From Paludibacteraceae bacterium (GTDB taxonomy: Bacteria; Bacteroidota; Bacteroidia; Bacteroidales; Paludibacteraceae): 64,000 nt of DNA. The position numbers and the translations under genes were made by a program. Shown piece after piece: positions 17,362-25,676 of the stretch (the first letter of the stretch is position 1; each line of letters begins with the position of its first letter). The DNA is taken from assembly GCA_017478725.1 (NCBI GenBank), contig JAFVDD010000014.1:1-64000 (forward strand), in the 5' to 3' direction. The notes beneath the pieces were generated by a model, which made no database searches, was not told where the DNA came from, and was given only the letters and a program-made list of their open reading frames with translations.

Positions 17362-18560
17362 TAGGCAAACACATACTAATCGGTATCAGCGGCGGAATAG
17401 CGGCATACAAGATACCCGAACTCATCCGTCTTTTCACCAAAGCAGGTGCTGAAGTACGCGTGACGACCACTCGTCACGCGTTGGAGTTTGTTACGGAAAT
17501 GACGCTGCAAACCCTTTCCGGACACAGCGTCTATTCGGATGTCTTTGCCGCCATCAACGCTCATGCCACCGAGCATATTTCCCTGCCCGAATGGGCGGAT
17601 GTCATGCTCGTAGCACCGGCTACCGCAAATGTGTTAGGCAAAACAGCCGCAGGCATTGCCGATGATGCGCTGACTACCACCATCTGCTCATGCGCGGCGC
17701 GCAGACCGGTTGTCATTGCTCCCGCTATGAACGACAAGATGTGGGAGAACCCTGCTACGCAAAAGGCAATCGCTACGCTCCGCACGTGGGAACGTGTGAC
17801 CGTTCTGGAGCCCGCCGAAGGACCATTGGCATGCGGCACAAGCGGCAAAGGACGGATGCCCGAAGCGGATGTGCTTTTCGAGGCCGTTCAGGATGTGCTC
17901 ACACCCAAAACGATGACAGGAAGGCATGTGCTCATCACAGCCGGCCCCACTCAGGAGAAAATCGACCCGGTGCGCTACCTCAGCAACTACTCTACCGGCA
18001 AAATGGGATTTGCCCTCGCACGCGAATGTGCGCGGCGCGGCGCGGACGTGACCATCGTCTGCGGCCCCACGGCGGAACACATACATGATATTGCCGGACG
18101 AGTGCATCGGATAGATGTGCAAACGGCACATGAGATGTACAACGCCGCTACATCCGCCTGGCGGCTGGCGGATACGGCTATCCTATGCGCGGCTGTAGCG
18201 GATTTCACGCCGGAGGAGGAAACATCGGAGAAAATCAAGAAACAGCCCGGTCAGCAACAAATGACCCTCCGCCTGCGTACTACGCCGGATATTGCCGCCG
18301 CATTAGGTGCAAGCAAACAAAAAGGGCAACGCCTGATAGGCTTTGCCCTGGAGACACAGAACGAAGAAGCCAATGCGATGCACAAACTGACCAGCAAGCA
18401 CATGGATGCTATCGTTCTCAATTCCCTGCGCGACGAAGGAGCCGGCTTCGGCACCGACACCAACCGCGTCACTATTCTCACGTCAGACGGTCGACATACA
18501 GCCTTACCCCTTGAGAGCAAGGCTGATGTAGCCAGAGATATTTTAGACACTCTTATTTGA
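17352..18560 (+). CDS. coaBC: Bifunctional phosphopantothenoylcysteine decarboxylase / phosphopantothenate-cysteine ligase
   Basis: CoaBC carries out two steps of coenzyme A synthesis. The CoaC flavoprotein half has [20 protein letters not shown] (about 6-25), the catalytic His region [20 protein letters not shown] and [12 protein letters not shown]. The CoaB half begins near [20 protein letters not shown], with [12 protein letters not shown] and AAVADFTPE. The 402-aa length is normal. GTG at 17352 is used; it lies inside a 7-bp repeat, so the original 5' end may have been rewritten. The 3' end overlaps the convergent DUF3276 gene by 8 bp. Confidence 0.95.
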   Translation: MNLIGKHILIGISGGIAAYKIPELIRLFTKAGAEVRVTTTRHALEFVTEMTLQTLSGHSVYSDVFAAINAHATEHISLPEWADVMLVAPATANVLGKTAAGIADDALTTTICSCAARRPVVIAPAMNDKMWENPATQKAIATLRTWERVTVLEPAEGPLACGTSGKGRMPEADVLFEAVQDVLTPKTMTGRHVLITAGPTQEKIDPVRYLSNYSTGKMGFALARECARRGADVTIVCGPTAEHIHDIAGRVHRIDVQTAHEMYNAATSAWRLADTAILCAAVADFTPEEETSEKIKKQPGQQQMTLRLRTTPDIAAALGASKQKGQRLIGFALETQNEEANAMHKLTSKHMDAIVLNSLRDEGAGFGTDTNRVTILTSDGRHTALPLESKADVARDILDTLI

Positions 18561-18939
18561 ACAAACCGAAGATACCTTTCTTCTTAGGCTCTTCCTGTTG
18601 CTCAGCCGCAGTTTCTGCTGCGGTTTGTTGCTCGCGTTCGGGTGTCCATTCGGGACGCTCCTCTATCTCACCCAACTGCTGCTTCACGTAGTCGATTACA
18701 TCCTGCAGCCCTTCGGTGAAACGGGCGAAATCCTCTTTGTAGAGAAATAGTTTGTGTTTCTCGAACGAAGGTTGCTCGTCCTCTCCCGCCTGGCGGCGCT
18801 TGCTCTCTGTGATGCAAAGATAGAGGTCTTCGTTACGCGCTTTGCGCACATCCAGATAGTAAATCCGTTTGCCTGCTTTCAATGAACGGCTGTACACGAT
18901 TTCTTGCTCTTTGCGTTCTTCAAACTTCCGATTTTCCAT
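18553..18939 (-). CDS. PUR-alpha-like nucleic-acid-binding protein (DUF3276)
   Basis: This 128-aa protein (MENRKFEERKEQEIVYSRSL) has the compact PUR-repeat beta-alpha fold: KAGKRIYYLDVRKARNEDLY followed by EKHKLFLYKEDFARFTEGLQ. A disordered acidic/Gln-rich linker and a [10 protein letters not shown] tail close the chain. DUF3276/PUR proteins bind single-stranded nucleic acids in Bacteroidota and spirochetes. A TTG start two codons upstream is possible. Its promoter interlocks with that of nusB, so expression of the two may be linked. Confidence 0.88.
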   Translation of the reverse strand: MENRKFEERKEQEIVYSRSLKAGKRIYYLDVRKARNEDLYLCITESKRRQAGEDEQPSFEKHKLFLYKEDFARFTEGLQDVIDYVKQQLGEIEERPEWTPEREQQTAAETAAEQQEEPKKKGIFGLFK

Positions 18940-18970
18940 ACTCAATACGGTTTTTGTACATTTTCCGCTG

Positions 18971-19002
18971 CAAAGTTACACTTTTTTTTGCAAGTATCCA
19001 AA
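18971..19002 (-). promoter_or_regulatory. Promoter of the DUF3276 gene, interlocked with the nusB promoter
   Basis: The -7 box is TAACTTTG (complement of 18971-18978). The -33 TTTG (complement of 18999-19002) lies 20 bp upstream. Both -33 elements share the block 18987-19002 with the divergent nusB promoter. Confidence 0.7.
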
Positions 19003-19018
19003 TTTTTTTGTAACTTTG
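18987..19018 (+). promoter_or_regulatory. Promoter of nusB
   Basis: TTTG at 18987-18990 and TAACTTTG at 19011-19018 are separated by 20 bp. A GC-rich hairpin (GCGCGC stem, 19034-19052) lies about 10 nt into the expected transcript. Confidence 0.75.
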
Positions 19019-19067
19019 CGCACAAATTTTGTTGCGCGCGTTATATGCGCGCCCGTACACGCTTATA

Positions 19068-20027
19068 ATGATTAATAGAACTATGGTGCGGACACGTGTG
19101 GTACAAACGTTGTTCGCGTATTACAAAGACCAGGGCAAAACGCCGCTTACAGCCCGCAAGGAGCTGCTCAAGAGTTTTGCCGACACGTATGACTTGTATT
19201 TTGTATTATTGGATTTTGCCAATGCGCTGACCGCCTATGCCCAGCAACAACTGGAGGAACAGGCTGCCCGCTCGCGTGCCACGCACCGCGAATGGCATGC
19301 CAACCGGCGCTTTGTGGAGAACCGTCTGGCACAACAGTTGTTCGACAACCGCGCGTTGCGGGCACGCATACAGGAGCAAAATCTCAGCTGGGATAGCGGT
19401 ATGCCTGCCGTAAGCGCCATCTACAAACTACTCATTGAGAGCGATCTCTACCGTCAATACATGGCATCGGCGGAGAACTCCTATGACAGCGACAAGCAGT
19501 TGTGGCGCAAGATATACCAGAACATGCTGCCTCAGAACAATGAGTTGCTGGACGCTCTGGACGAGATGGAGGTTGTGCTGGACAAAGCCAACTGGACTAC
19601 CGATTTGGACGTAGTGCTGAGTTATGTGATCAAGACGGTGAAACGGTTTACGGAGAATAGTACGCCCGAAACGGAGTTGCTGCCTATGTTTGACGACGAA
19701 TCGGAAGTCAAATTCGCAACAGACCTGCTGGATGCCGCTATCCGCAATCATAGCCGGTACGAAGAACTCATCAACACCCACCTCAAGGGTTGGGAGGCGG
19801 ACCGTATAGCCTATATGGACCGGATTATCCTGGTAACCGCCCTGGCGGAGATTATGGAGTTTGACCAGATTGCGCTCACCGTCTCCATGAACGAATACAT
19901 CGAACTTGCCAAAGAGTATTCCGGCGAAAAGAGCTATCAGTTCATCAACGGTATTCTCAATGAGATTCTCCGCGACATGAAGCAGGACAACAGTCTTCTC
20001 AAAGCCGCCACTCTCAGACATGTATAG
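19068..20027 (+). CDS. nusB: Transcription antitermination factor NusB
   Basis: This is the long Bacteroidota-type NusB, 319 aa from ATG 19068: an N-terminal MINRTMVRTRVVQTLFAYYK and about 180 residues of helical extension, then the NusB core near the C-terminus (DLLDAAIRNHSRYEELINTH, RIAYMDRIILVTALAEIMEF, TVSMNEYIELAKEYSGEKSY, FINGILNEIL). NusB with NusE binds boxA RNA and supports rRNA transcription. The frame opens upstream at 19029 through TTG codons, but the ATG gives the family start. It heads the nusB-yajC-ybbR cluster usual in Bacteroidales. Confidence 0.92.
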   Translation: MINRTMVRTRVVQTLFAYYKDQGKTPLTARKELLKSFADTYDLYFVLLDFANALTAYAQQQLEEQAARSRATHREWHANRRFVENRLAQQLFDNRALRARIQEQNLSWDSGMPAVSAIYKLLIESDLYRQYMASAENSYDSDKQLWRKIYQNMLPQNNELLDALDEMEVVLDKANWTTDLDVVLSYVIKTVKRFTENSTPETELLPMFDDESEVKFATDLLDAAIRNHSRYEELINTHLKGWEADRIAYMDRIILVTALAEIMEFDQIALTVSMNEYIELAKEYSGEKSYQFINGILNEILRDMKQDNSLLKAATLRHV

Positions 20028-20110
20028 GACCTGCGCAAGGTCGGCGCAAGGTCTGCTACTTGAACCGATGCACAATTAACACACAAACAACTTTATAAGA
20101 ACTAAAGATT

Positions 20111-20443
20111 ATGCTGAATTTAATTCTTTTGCAGGCCGAGTTAGGCGCTGCGCAACAAGGTAACCAATGGACGTTCTGGGTGATGATGATTCTCATCTTC
20201 GTTGTTTTCTATTTCTTCATGATTCGTCCCCAGACCAAAAAACAGAAAGAGCTGCAGCAGCAACGCGAAGCCATGAAAAAAGGCGACAAGGTGGTTACTG
20301 CCGGCGGTATCTATGGTGAGATCAAGGAGGTTCAGGACACCACCTTCATCATCACTATTGCCAAAGATGTGACCATCAAGGTAAGCAAGGACAGCGTTTA
20401 TGCGGACGCTTCCGACGCCCAGGCACAACAGGAGAAGAAGTAA
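20111..20443 (+). CDS. yajC: Preprotein translocase subunit YajC
   Basis: The 110-aa protein has one membrane segment, WTFWVMMILIFVVFYFFMIR (about 18-37), followed by the hallmark RPQTKKQKELQQ and the soluble GDKVVTAGGIYGEIKEVQDT. YajC associates with SecDF-YidC at the SecYEG translocon. Size and motifs are standard. It is co-directional with nusB and the YbbR-like gene. Confidence 0.95.
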   Translation: MLNLILLQAELGAAQQGNQWTFWVMMILIFVVFYFFMIRPQTKKQKELQQQREAMKKGDKVVTAGGIYGEIKEVQDTTFIITIAKDVTIKVSKDSVYADASDAQAQQEKK

Positions 20444-20446
20444 CGG

Positions 20447-20474
20447 TAATGGCCGAATGGTTAATGGCAAACGG
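20447..20474. repeat. Degenerate 7-8 bp repeat (AATGG) between yajC and the YbbR-like gene
   Basis: TAATGGC, CGAATGG, TTAATGG and CAAACGG occur in tandem directly upstream of the next gene. Confidence 0.6.
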
Positions 20475-20476
20475 GT

Positions 20477-21418
20477 ATGGTGAAACGGATAGCCGGCAAG
20501 ATTAAGTGGAGAGAGGTGCTGACGTATGCGCTGTTCGTAGTGCTCGCCGCCTTAGTCTGGTACGGGCACGCGATGCAATCAGCGCGTAATACGCGTGTGC
20601 CGGTGCTGGTCAACTACACCGATGCGCCGGGCACGCTGGCTTTCAGCGGAAACGGTTTGCCGGACACCATCATGGTGGAGATACGGGATGCCGGTGCACG
20701 CCTGAGTGCTTACCATCGGGAGCCTCTCCGTCTGACCATCGACCTGCGTCCCTATCTGCACGGCGAGAAAGGGTCCGTGCATATCACCGCCGATGCTTTG
20801 CGACGCAGCATCAGCGACCTGCTGCAAGGCACCAGCCGTCTCATCGAGATAGCGCCGGAAGAAATCATTTGCGATTATTACACCGAGCAGGAGAAAACCG
20901 TTGTTCTCGCTGTGGCAGACGACTGGCGTCCGGCGCCCGAATATCAGCCGGTAGGCAAGCCTGTACTCTCCCGCACCAGAGCAAAGATATATGGCGCAGC
21001 CGAACGGTTGGAGCCTATTGACACCATCTTCACCCGGCCTACTGCTCGCACCGACCTTATGGACACCACTACCCTGCGCATGGCTCTGGCTCTGCCCGAC
21101 AACATACGCTCCAACACCGACAGCGTAGATGTGCGCATCATTACCGAGCGTTTCACCGAGAAGAAAATGATCATCCCCATCCTGGTGGACGGAGTGCCGG
21201 AAGGCTATCGCATCCGCATCTTCCCCCGTGAAGTGGAGGTGACCGTCCGTGTGGGTATCAGCCATTTCAGCCAGGTAACCGACGAACATGTGCGTGCCGT
21301 ATGCCGCTATTCGCCGGAGATGAAAGAGAAGCTGGACGTGACGCTGGTTTATTCCAACCCGTATATTACTACCGCTTGGGCATACCCAGGGGTAGTGGAA
21401 TTTCTATTAGAGCAATAA
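20477..21418 (+). CDS. YbbR-like domain protein
   Basis: The 313-aa protein has an N-terminal membrane anchor, VLTYALFVVLAALVWYGHAM, followed by YbbR-like beta repeats on the outer face (TRVPVLVNYTDAPGTLAF, KTVVLAVADDWRPAPEYQPV, KKMIIPILVDGVPEGYRIRI). In Firmicutes YbbR/CdaR controls the diadenylate cyclase CdaA. Bacteroidales homologs form a nusB-yajC-ybbR-coaE group; here coaE is absent and an aminotransferase gene follows. Role in this organism unknown. Confidence 0.85.
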   Translation: MVKRIAGKIKWREVLTYALFVVLAALVWYGHAMQSARNTRVPVLVNYTDAPGTLAFSGNGLPDTIMVEIRDAGARLSAYHREPLRLTIDLRPYLHGEKGSVHITADALRRSISDLLQGTSRLIEIAPEEIICDYYTEQEKTVVLAVADDWRPAPEYQPVGKPVLSRTRAKIYGAAERLEPIDTIFTRPTARTDLMDTTTLRMALALPDNIRSNTDSVDVRIITERFTEKKMIIPILVDGVPEGYRIRIFPREVEVTVRVGISHFSQVTDEHVRAVCRYSPEMKEKLDVTLVYSNPYITTAWAYPGVVEFLLEQ

Positions 21419-21436
21419 CTTAGTTTACTGTTTCGC

Positions 21437-22561
21437 ATGAAAAAGATTCAAATGGTGGACCTGCAGACGCAGTACCAACACATCAAACAAGAGATAGATG
21501 CCGGCATTCAGGAGGTCATCGACTCCGCCGCATTCATCAAGGGCAAGAAAGTCACTGAGTTTCAGGAGCATCTGGAGCAATACACGGGTGCCAAACATGT
21601 TATCCCTGTAGGCAACGGCACGGATGCGCTGCAGATAGCCCTGATGGGGCTCGGCCTGAAAGCCGGCGACGAAGTGATCACTCCTACCTTTACGTTCATC
21701 GCTACCGCCGAAGTGGTGGCTTTGCTGGGTCTGACACCCGTAGTGGTGGATGTGGACTGGGATACGATGAACATGGATATCAATGCCGTCCGCCGCGCCA
21801 TCACTCCGCGTACCAAAGCCATCGTGCCGGTACACCTGTTCGGTCAGTGCGCTGACATGGAGCCGCTGATGCAACTGGCGCAGGAGCACCATCTGTATGT
21901 AGTGGAGGACGCCTGTCAGGCTATCGGCTCCCGGTACACCTTTGCCGACGGTCATACCCGGCAGGCAGGCACTATCGGCGACATCGGCTGCACCAGTTTC
22001 TTCCCCTCTAAAAACCTGGGCTGCTATGGCGACGGCGGCGCCATCTTCACCAACAACGATGATCTGGCAGCGCGGATGCGGGCTATAGCCAACCACGGCA
22101 TGGTTGTCCGCTACCACCACGACATGATAGGCGTCAACAGCCGTCTGGATAGTATTCAGGCTGCGGTGCTGGATGCCAAACTGCCGCATCTGGATGACTA
22201 CATCGCAGCCCGTCAGCGTGCCGCTGCGTATTACGACAAGGCGTTTGCCGGCAACAGCAAACTGCTCATCCCCGGCCGTCAGACCCGTTCAACCCATGTG
22301 TTCCACCAATACACGCTGCGCGTGACCGGCGCCGACCGCGACCGGCTGCGCGAAGGCTTGGCGGAACGCGGTATTCCCGCTATGATTTATTACCCCGTGC
22401 CGCTGCATCAGCAAAAGGCGTACCTCGACCCTCGCTACAACGACGGCGATTTCCCCGTGGCTGAGAGGCTGGCAGGCTGCGTACTGTCGCTGCCCATGCA
22501 CACCGAGCTGGATGAGGAGCAGCTGGCGTATATAACGTCAGCGGTGCTGGAATTGGTATAA
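21437..22561 (+). CDS. DegT/DnrJ/EryC1/StrS-family aminotransferase
   Basis: This PLP-dependent sugar aminotransferase has 374 aa. The PLP Lys is K192 in TSFFPSKNLGCYGDGGAIFT, and GNGTDALQIALMGLG (about 59-73), TPTFTFIATAEVV and VEDACQAIGSRY are also present. This group makes amino-deoxy-hexoses (for example from UDP- or dTDP-keto sugars) for surface glycans. It sits between the YbbR-like gene and rpoN with no sugar-nucleotide enzymes beside it, so the substrate is unknown. Homologs in Bacteroidales often stand alone like this. Confidence 0.92.
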   Translation: MKKIQMVDLQTQYQHIKQEIDAGIQEVIDSAAFIKGKKVTEFQEHLEQYTGAKHVIPVGNGTDALQIALMGLGLKAGDEVITPTFTFIATAEVVALLGLTPVVVDVDWDTMNMDINAVRRAITPRTKAIVPVHLFGQCADMEPLMQLAQEHHLYVVEDACQAIGSRYTFADGHTRQAGTIGDIGCTSFFPSKNLGCYGDGGAIFTNNDDLAARMRAIANHGMVVRYHHDMIGVNSRLDSIQAAVLDAKLPHLDDYIAARQRAAAYYDKAFAGNSKLLIPGRQTRSTHVFHQYTLRVTGADRDRLREGLAERGIPAMIYYPVPLHQQKAYLDPRYNDGDFPVAERLAGCVLSLPMHTELDEEQLAYITSAVLELV

Positions 22562-22574
22562 TGCTTAAAGTTTA

Positions 22575-24062
22575 ATGGTTATGCAAAGTTTCGGTCTTAA
22601 TCAAACGATGACGCAGACGACCAAGTTGTCGCCTACTCAGATTCAGGTCATCCGCATGCTCGAGCTGCCCTCTATCGAGCTGAGCAAGCGCATCAACGAG
22701 GAGTTGCAGGAAAACCCTGCGCTGGAGGAAGGTCGTGACGAGACAGAGACGGCGGAGCATTTCGAGGATGAATACGAGGGTTTCGGCGACGAATATGAAG
22801 ACGCCGGCCGTGACCCGCTGCAGAACGAAGATTTCAACTATGAGCAGTATGTGTCGGACGACGAGACGCCGAGCTACATGCTGCGTCAGCAATACAGCCC
22901 TGCCGACGAAGACCGCCGCGAGGTACCTATCATAGGCGGCAACAGCTTGATAGAGGAACTGAAATCACAGATATACCTCACCAAGATGACCAAGCCGCAG
23001 CGCCATATAGCCAAATGGGTGCTGGGCAATATAGACGATGACGGTTATCTGAGGCGCACCACCGAACAGCTGGTGGACGACCTGATGTTTCAGGAGCAGA
23101 TGGTGGTGAGCGACGAAGAGATGGAGGATATCGTTCGCCAGATCAAGCAGTTCGACCCTGCCGGTATAGCCAGTTTTGATTTGCGGGAATGCCTGCTTAC
23201 CCAGCTCAAGCGCAAGCCGCAGACCGAGGCGGTTCAGCTGGCATACACCATTCTCAGCAACTATTTCGAAGCATTCTCCAAGCACCATTTCGACAAAATC
23301 ATCCAGCGTATCGGCTGTAGCGATGCGCTTTTCCAGCAGGCTGTTCAGGAGATTGTCCACCTCAACCAAAAACCTGCAAACGCCTTCACCGGCTCGGTCT
23401 ATGAGACCCAGCGCGAGACGATCATCCCGGATTTCACGATTGAGAACCGCGACGACGAACTGTTTGTGGTGCTCAATACAGGCGACATACCCGAACTGCA
23501 TGTCAGCCGCGAATACAGCGACATGCTGGTGGATTACAGCGCTATGCCCCAGAATGCCGAGACGCGGCAGGCGGCCCAGTTCATCCGCTCCAAACTCGAT
23601 GCCGCCAAATGGTTTATCGACGCTATCCGCCAGCGCAACGAAACGCTGATGAAAACGATGACCGCCATCCTCAAATTCCAATACGATTTCTTCCTTGACG
23701 GCGAAGAGACCAGCCTCAAGCCCATGATTCTCCAGGACATAGCCGACCGCACCGGTTATGACGTGTCCACTATCTCCCGTGTGAGCAACAGCAAGTACGT
23801 AGAGACGCGGTTTGGTATCTACCCGCTCAAATATTTCTTCTCCGAAGGTATGACCAACAGCGAGGGTGATGAGGTCTCTACGCGTGAGATCAAGAAGATT
23901 TTGCAGGAGTTGGTGGAGGGCGAGGACAAGCGTTCGCCGCTCACCGACGAACAGTTGGTGGATGCGCTCCGCGAGAAAGGTTATCCTATCGCCCGACGGA
24001 CGGTAGCCAAATACCGCGACCTGTTGAACATACCCGTTGCACGCCTGCGTAAGACCCTGTGA
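22575..24062 (+). CDS. rpoN: RNA polymerase sigma-54 factor
   Basis: The N-terminal activator region MQSFGLNQTMTQTTKLSPTQ is followed by an acidic linker, the core-binding domain (EELKSQIYLTKMTKPQRHIA, DFDLRECLL-like SFDLRECLLTQL), the HTH (DIADRTGYDVSTISRVSNSK) and the RpoN box ARRTVAKYR (about 473-481). The length of 495 aa is typical. Sigma-54 needs an AAA+ enhancer-binding protein; none is encoded here. The stop overlaps the next start (GTGA). Confidence 0.97.
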   Translation: MVMQSFGLNQTMTQTTKLSPTQIQVIRMLELPSIELSKRINEELQENPALEEGRDETETAEHFEDEYEGFGDEYEDAGRDPLQNEDFNYEQYVSDDETPSYMLRQQYSPADEDRREVPIIGGNSLIEELKSQIYLTKMTKPQRHIAKWVLGNIDDDGYLRRTTEQLVDDLMFQEQMVVSDEEMEDIVRQIKQFDPAGIASFDLRECLLTQLKRKPQTEAVQLAYTILSNYFEAFSKHHFDKIIQRIGCSDALFQQAVQEIVHLNQKPANAFTGSVYETQRETIIPDFTIENRDDELFVVLNTGDIPELHVSREYSDMLVDYSAMPQNAETRQAAQFIRSKLDAAKWFIDAIRQRNETLMKTMTAILKFQYDFFLDGEETSLKPMILQDIADRTGYDVSTISRVSNSKYVETRFGIYPLKYFFSEGMTNSEGDEVSTREIKKILQELVEGEDKRSPLTDEQLVDALREKGYPIARRTVAKYRDLLNIPVARLRKTL

Positions 24063-24694
24063 AACAAGTGCTTGACATAGTAGCCCGGGCTCTGAGCGTT
24101 GCGCTCTACCCGCTTTTTGTACCCACTTATGGCATGGCGCTGTTCTGCTATGCCTATTCGGCTGACCACCGCATACCGGCGGTGTGGGTCATAGTGGCGC
24201 TGTGCGGCACACTGTTGCTTACCTGTATCCTGCCAGCCACCGCCATATGGTCGCTGATACGCAAGGGCAAAGTGAGCAGCATGCAAATCTTCAATGCGCG
24301 CGAGCGCACGTATCCTTATTTATATACAGCCCTTGGCTTTGGCTTCTGGACCTACCTGCTCGCCTATGTCCTGCACGCACCGGCATACATCAGTCTGGTG
24401 GCAGTAGGAGCCACTATAGCTATCGGTCTGGTTGCTGTGATCAACCATTGGTGGAAAATCAGCGCCCACCTGACCGGCTTGGGCGGATTGCTGGGCGGCA
24501 TACTGAGTTTCTGTCTCGGCAGCGGCATCATGCCCTCGTGGGGTATGCTGGCCGGCTGGCTGGCTGTGACGCTTGTGCTGATGTGGGCGCGGCTGTATCT
24601 CAATGCCCATACCTCCGCTCAGGTGGCTGCCGGATGGCTGCTGGGGTTGAGCTGTACTTTCTTTCCTTATGCAATAGCATGCTATGTATCATAA
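24059..24694 (+). CDS. PAP2-like multi-pass membrane protein
   Basis: This 211-aa protein has five to six membrane segments. The phosphatidic-acid-phosphatase-like pattern is partly visible: KISAHLTGLGG corresponds to the SGH motif, and ARLYLNAHTSAQVAAG resembles the C3 motif S-R-x5-H-x3-D-x3-G with the Asp replaced. Homologs in Bacteroidales are annotated as PAP2-family phosphatases. The changed C3 Asp makes phosphatase activity uncertain. GTG start overlapping the rpoN stop; the 3' end overlaps the Lnb-like gene by 11 bp. Confidence 0.72.
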   Translation: MKQVLDIVARALSVALYPLFVPTYGMALFCYAYSADHRIPAVWVIVALCGTLLLTCILPATAIWSLIRKGKVSSMQIFNARERTYPYLYTALGFGFWTYLLAYVLHAPAYISLVAVGATIAIGLVAVINHWWKISAHLTGLGGLLGGILSFCLGSGIMPSWGMLAGWLAVTLVLMWARLYLNAHTSAQVAAGWLLGLSCTFFPYAIACYVS

Positions 24695-25676
24695 AAGGCT
24701 GTATATCATACTGTTGTCGGTTGTAACAACCTGGACGCTCAGCGCTCGGACACTGAGCAGCGACGCACGCATATCGCTCATCACCTGCACGCCGGGCGAA
24801 GAGCTCTACACACGCTACGGCCATACGGCACTGCGCATCTACGACCCGCAGAATGAGTTGGATATAGCGTTCAACTACGGTATTTTTGATTTCAATACCG
24901 ACCATTTCTATTGGAAATTTGTCAAAGGCGAGACATGGTATCAGCTTGGAGTAAGCACGATGCCGTGGTTCTTGTACGAATACCGGCAAACCGGCCGCCC
25001 TGTGTATGAGCAGGTGCTCAACCTGAGCGCTCCGCAGCGCGAGGCTGTGTGGCAAGCCCTTCTGACCAATTATGAGCCTGAGAACAGGATGTACCTCTAT
25101 AATTTCGTGTTCGACAACTGCGCTACGCGTCCTTACTATCTGATAGCCAACGCGTTAGGCGATTCCGTCTATTCCGGCTATACGGGCTATACGGGCTCTA
25201 CCTACCGCCGGTTCATACGCCATTACACGGGTGCCCATTCGTGGGCGAACGCCGGCATCAATCTGCTGTTCGGGCCCAAAGCCGACCAACCCATGACCAG
25301 CGAGCAGCGTCTGTTTCTGCCCGAAGAACTCATGCTGTTCATCGAGCAGGCGCACATGGCGGACGGCACGCCGCTGGTAGCCCAAAGCCGCATCCGGCCC
25401 TTTACTGTCGCACGCACGCCGTGGTATGCGTCGTGGGAGTTGGGACTGGCGTTGTATTTTCTGGTGATAGCAGCCGTCAGTTGGTTTGACCGCCGCCGCA
25501 AACGCTGGTCATGGGGAGTGGAGGCGGCTATGGCAGTCCCCTATTTGCTGCTGCTCCTGATAGTGACATTCCTGACGTTTTTCTCTTGCCATCCGCTGGT
25601 AGGTTTCGGATGGCGGTTACTCATCCTTCCGTTGACACATTTATGCGCACGACTTATATACATACTACGCTGGTAA
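24684..25676 (+). CDS. Lnb-type lipoprotein N-acyltransferase-like protein (DUF4105)
   Basis: The 330-aa protein has a signal peptide (LYIILLSVVTTWTLSARTLS), a periplasmic DUF4105/Lnb_N domain and C-terminal membrane helices (WELGLALYFLVIAAVSW; VPYLLLLLIVTFLTFFSC). The conserved catalytic pair of this family is visible as His in ELYTRYGHTALRIYDP (about 40-55) and Cys in FVFDNCATRPYYL (about 140-152). Lnb-type enzymes move an acyl chain within a lipoprotein to acylate the N-terminal Cys. The assignment is by motif and topology; activity here is inference. Confidence 0.8.
   Translation: MYHKRLYIILLSVVTTWTLSARTLSSDARISLITCTPGEELYTRYGHTALRIYDPQNELDIAFNYGIFDFNTDHFYWKFVKGETWYQLGVSTMPWFLYEYRQTGRPVYEQVLNLSAPQREAVWQALLTNYEPENRMYLYNFVFDNCATRPYYLIANALGDSVYSGYTGYTGSTYRRFIRHYTGAHSWANAGINLLFGPKADQPMTSEQRLFLPEELMLFIEQAHMADGTPLVAQSRIRPFTVARTPWYASWELGLALYFLVIAAVSWFDRRRKRWSWGVEAAMAVPYLLLLLIVTFLTFFSCHPLVGFGWRLLILPLTHLCARLIYILRW

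Noticed and set aside
25511..25642. Upstream extension of the phosphatase-like protein
   Set aside because: It lies out of frame within the Lnb-like gene and precedes the signal peptide; it is a frame shadow.
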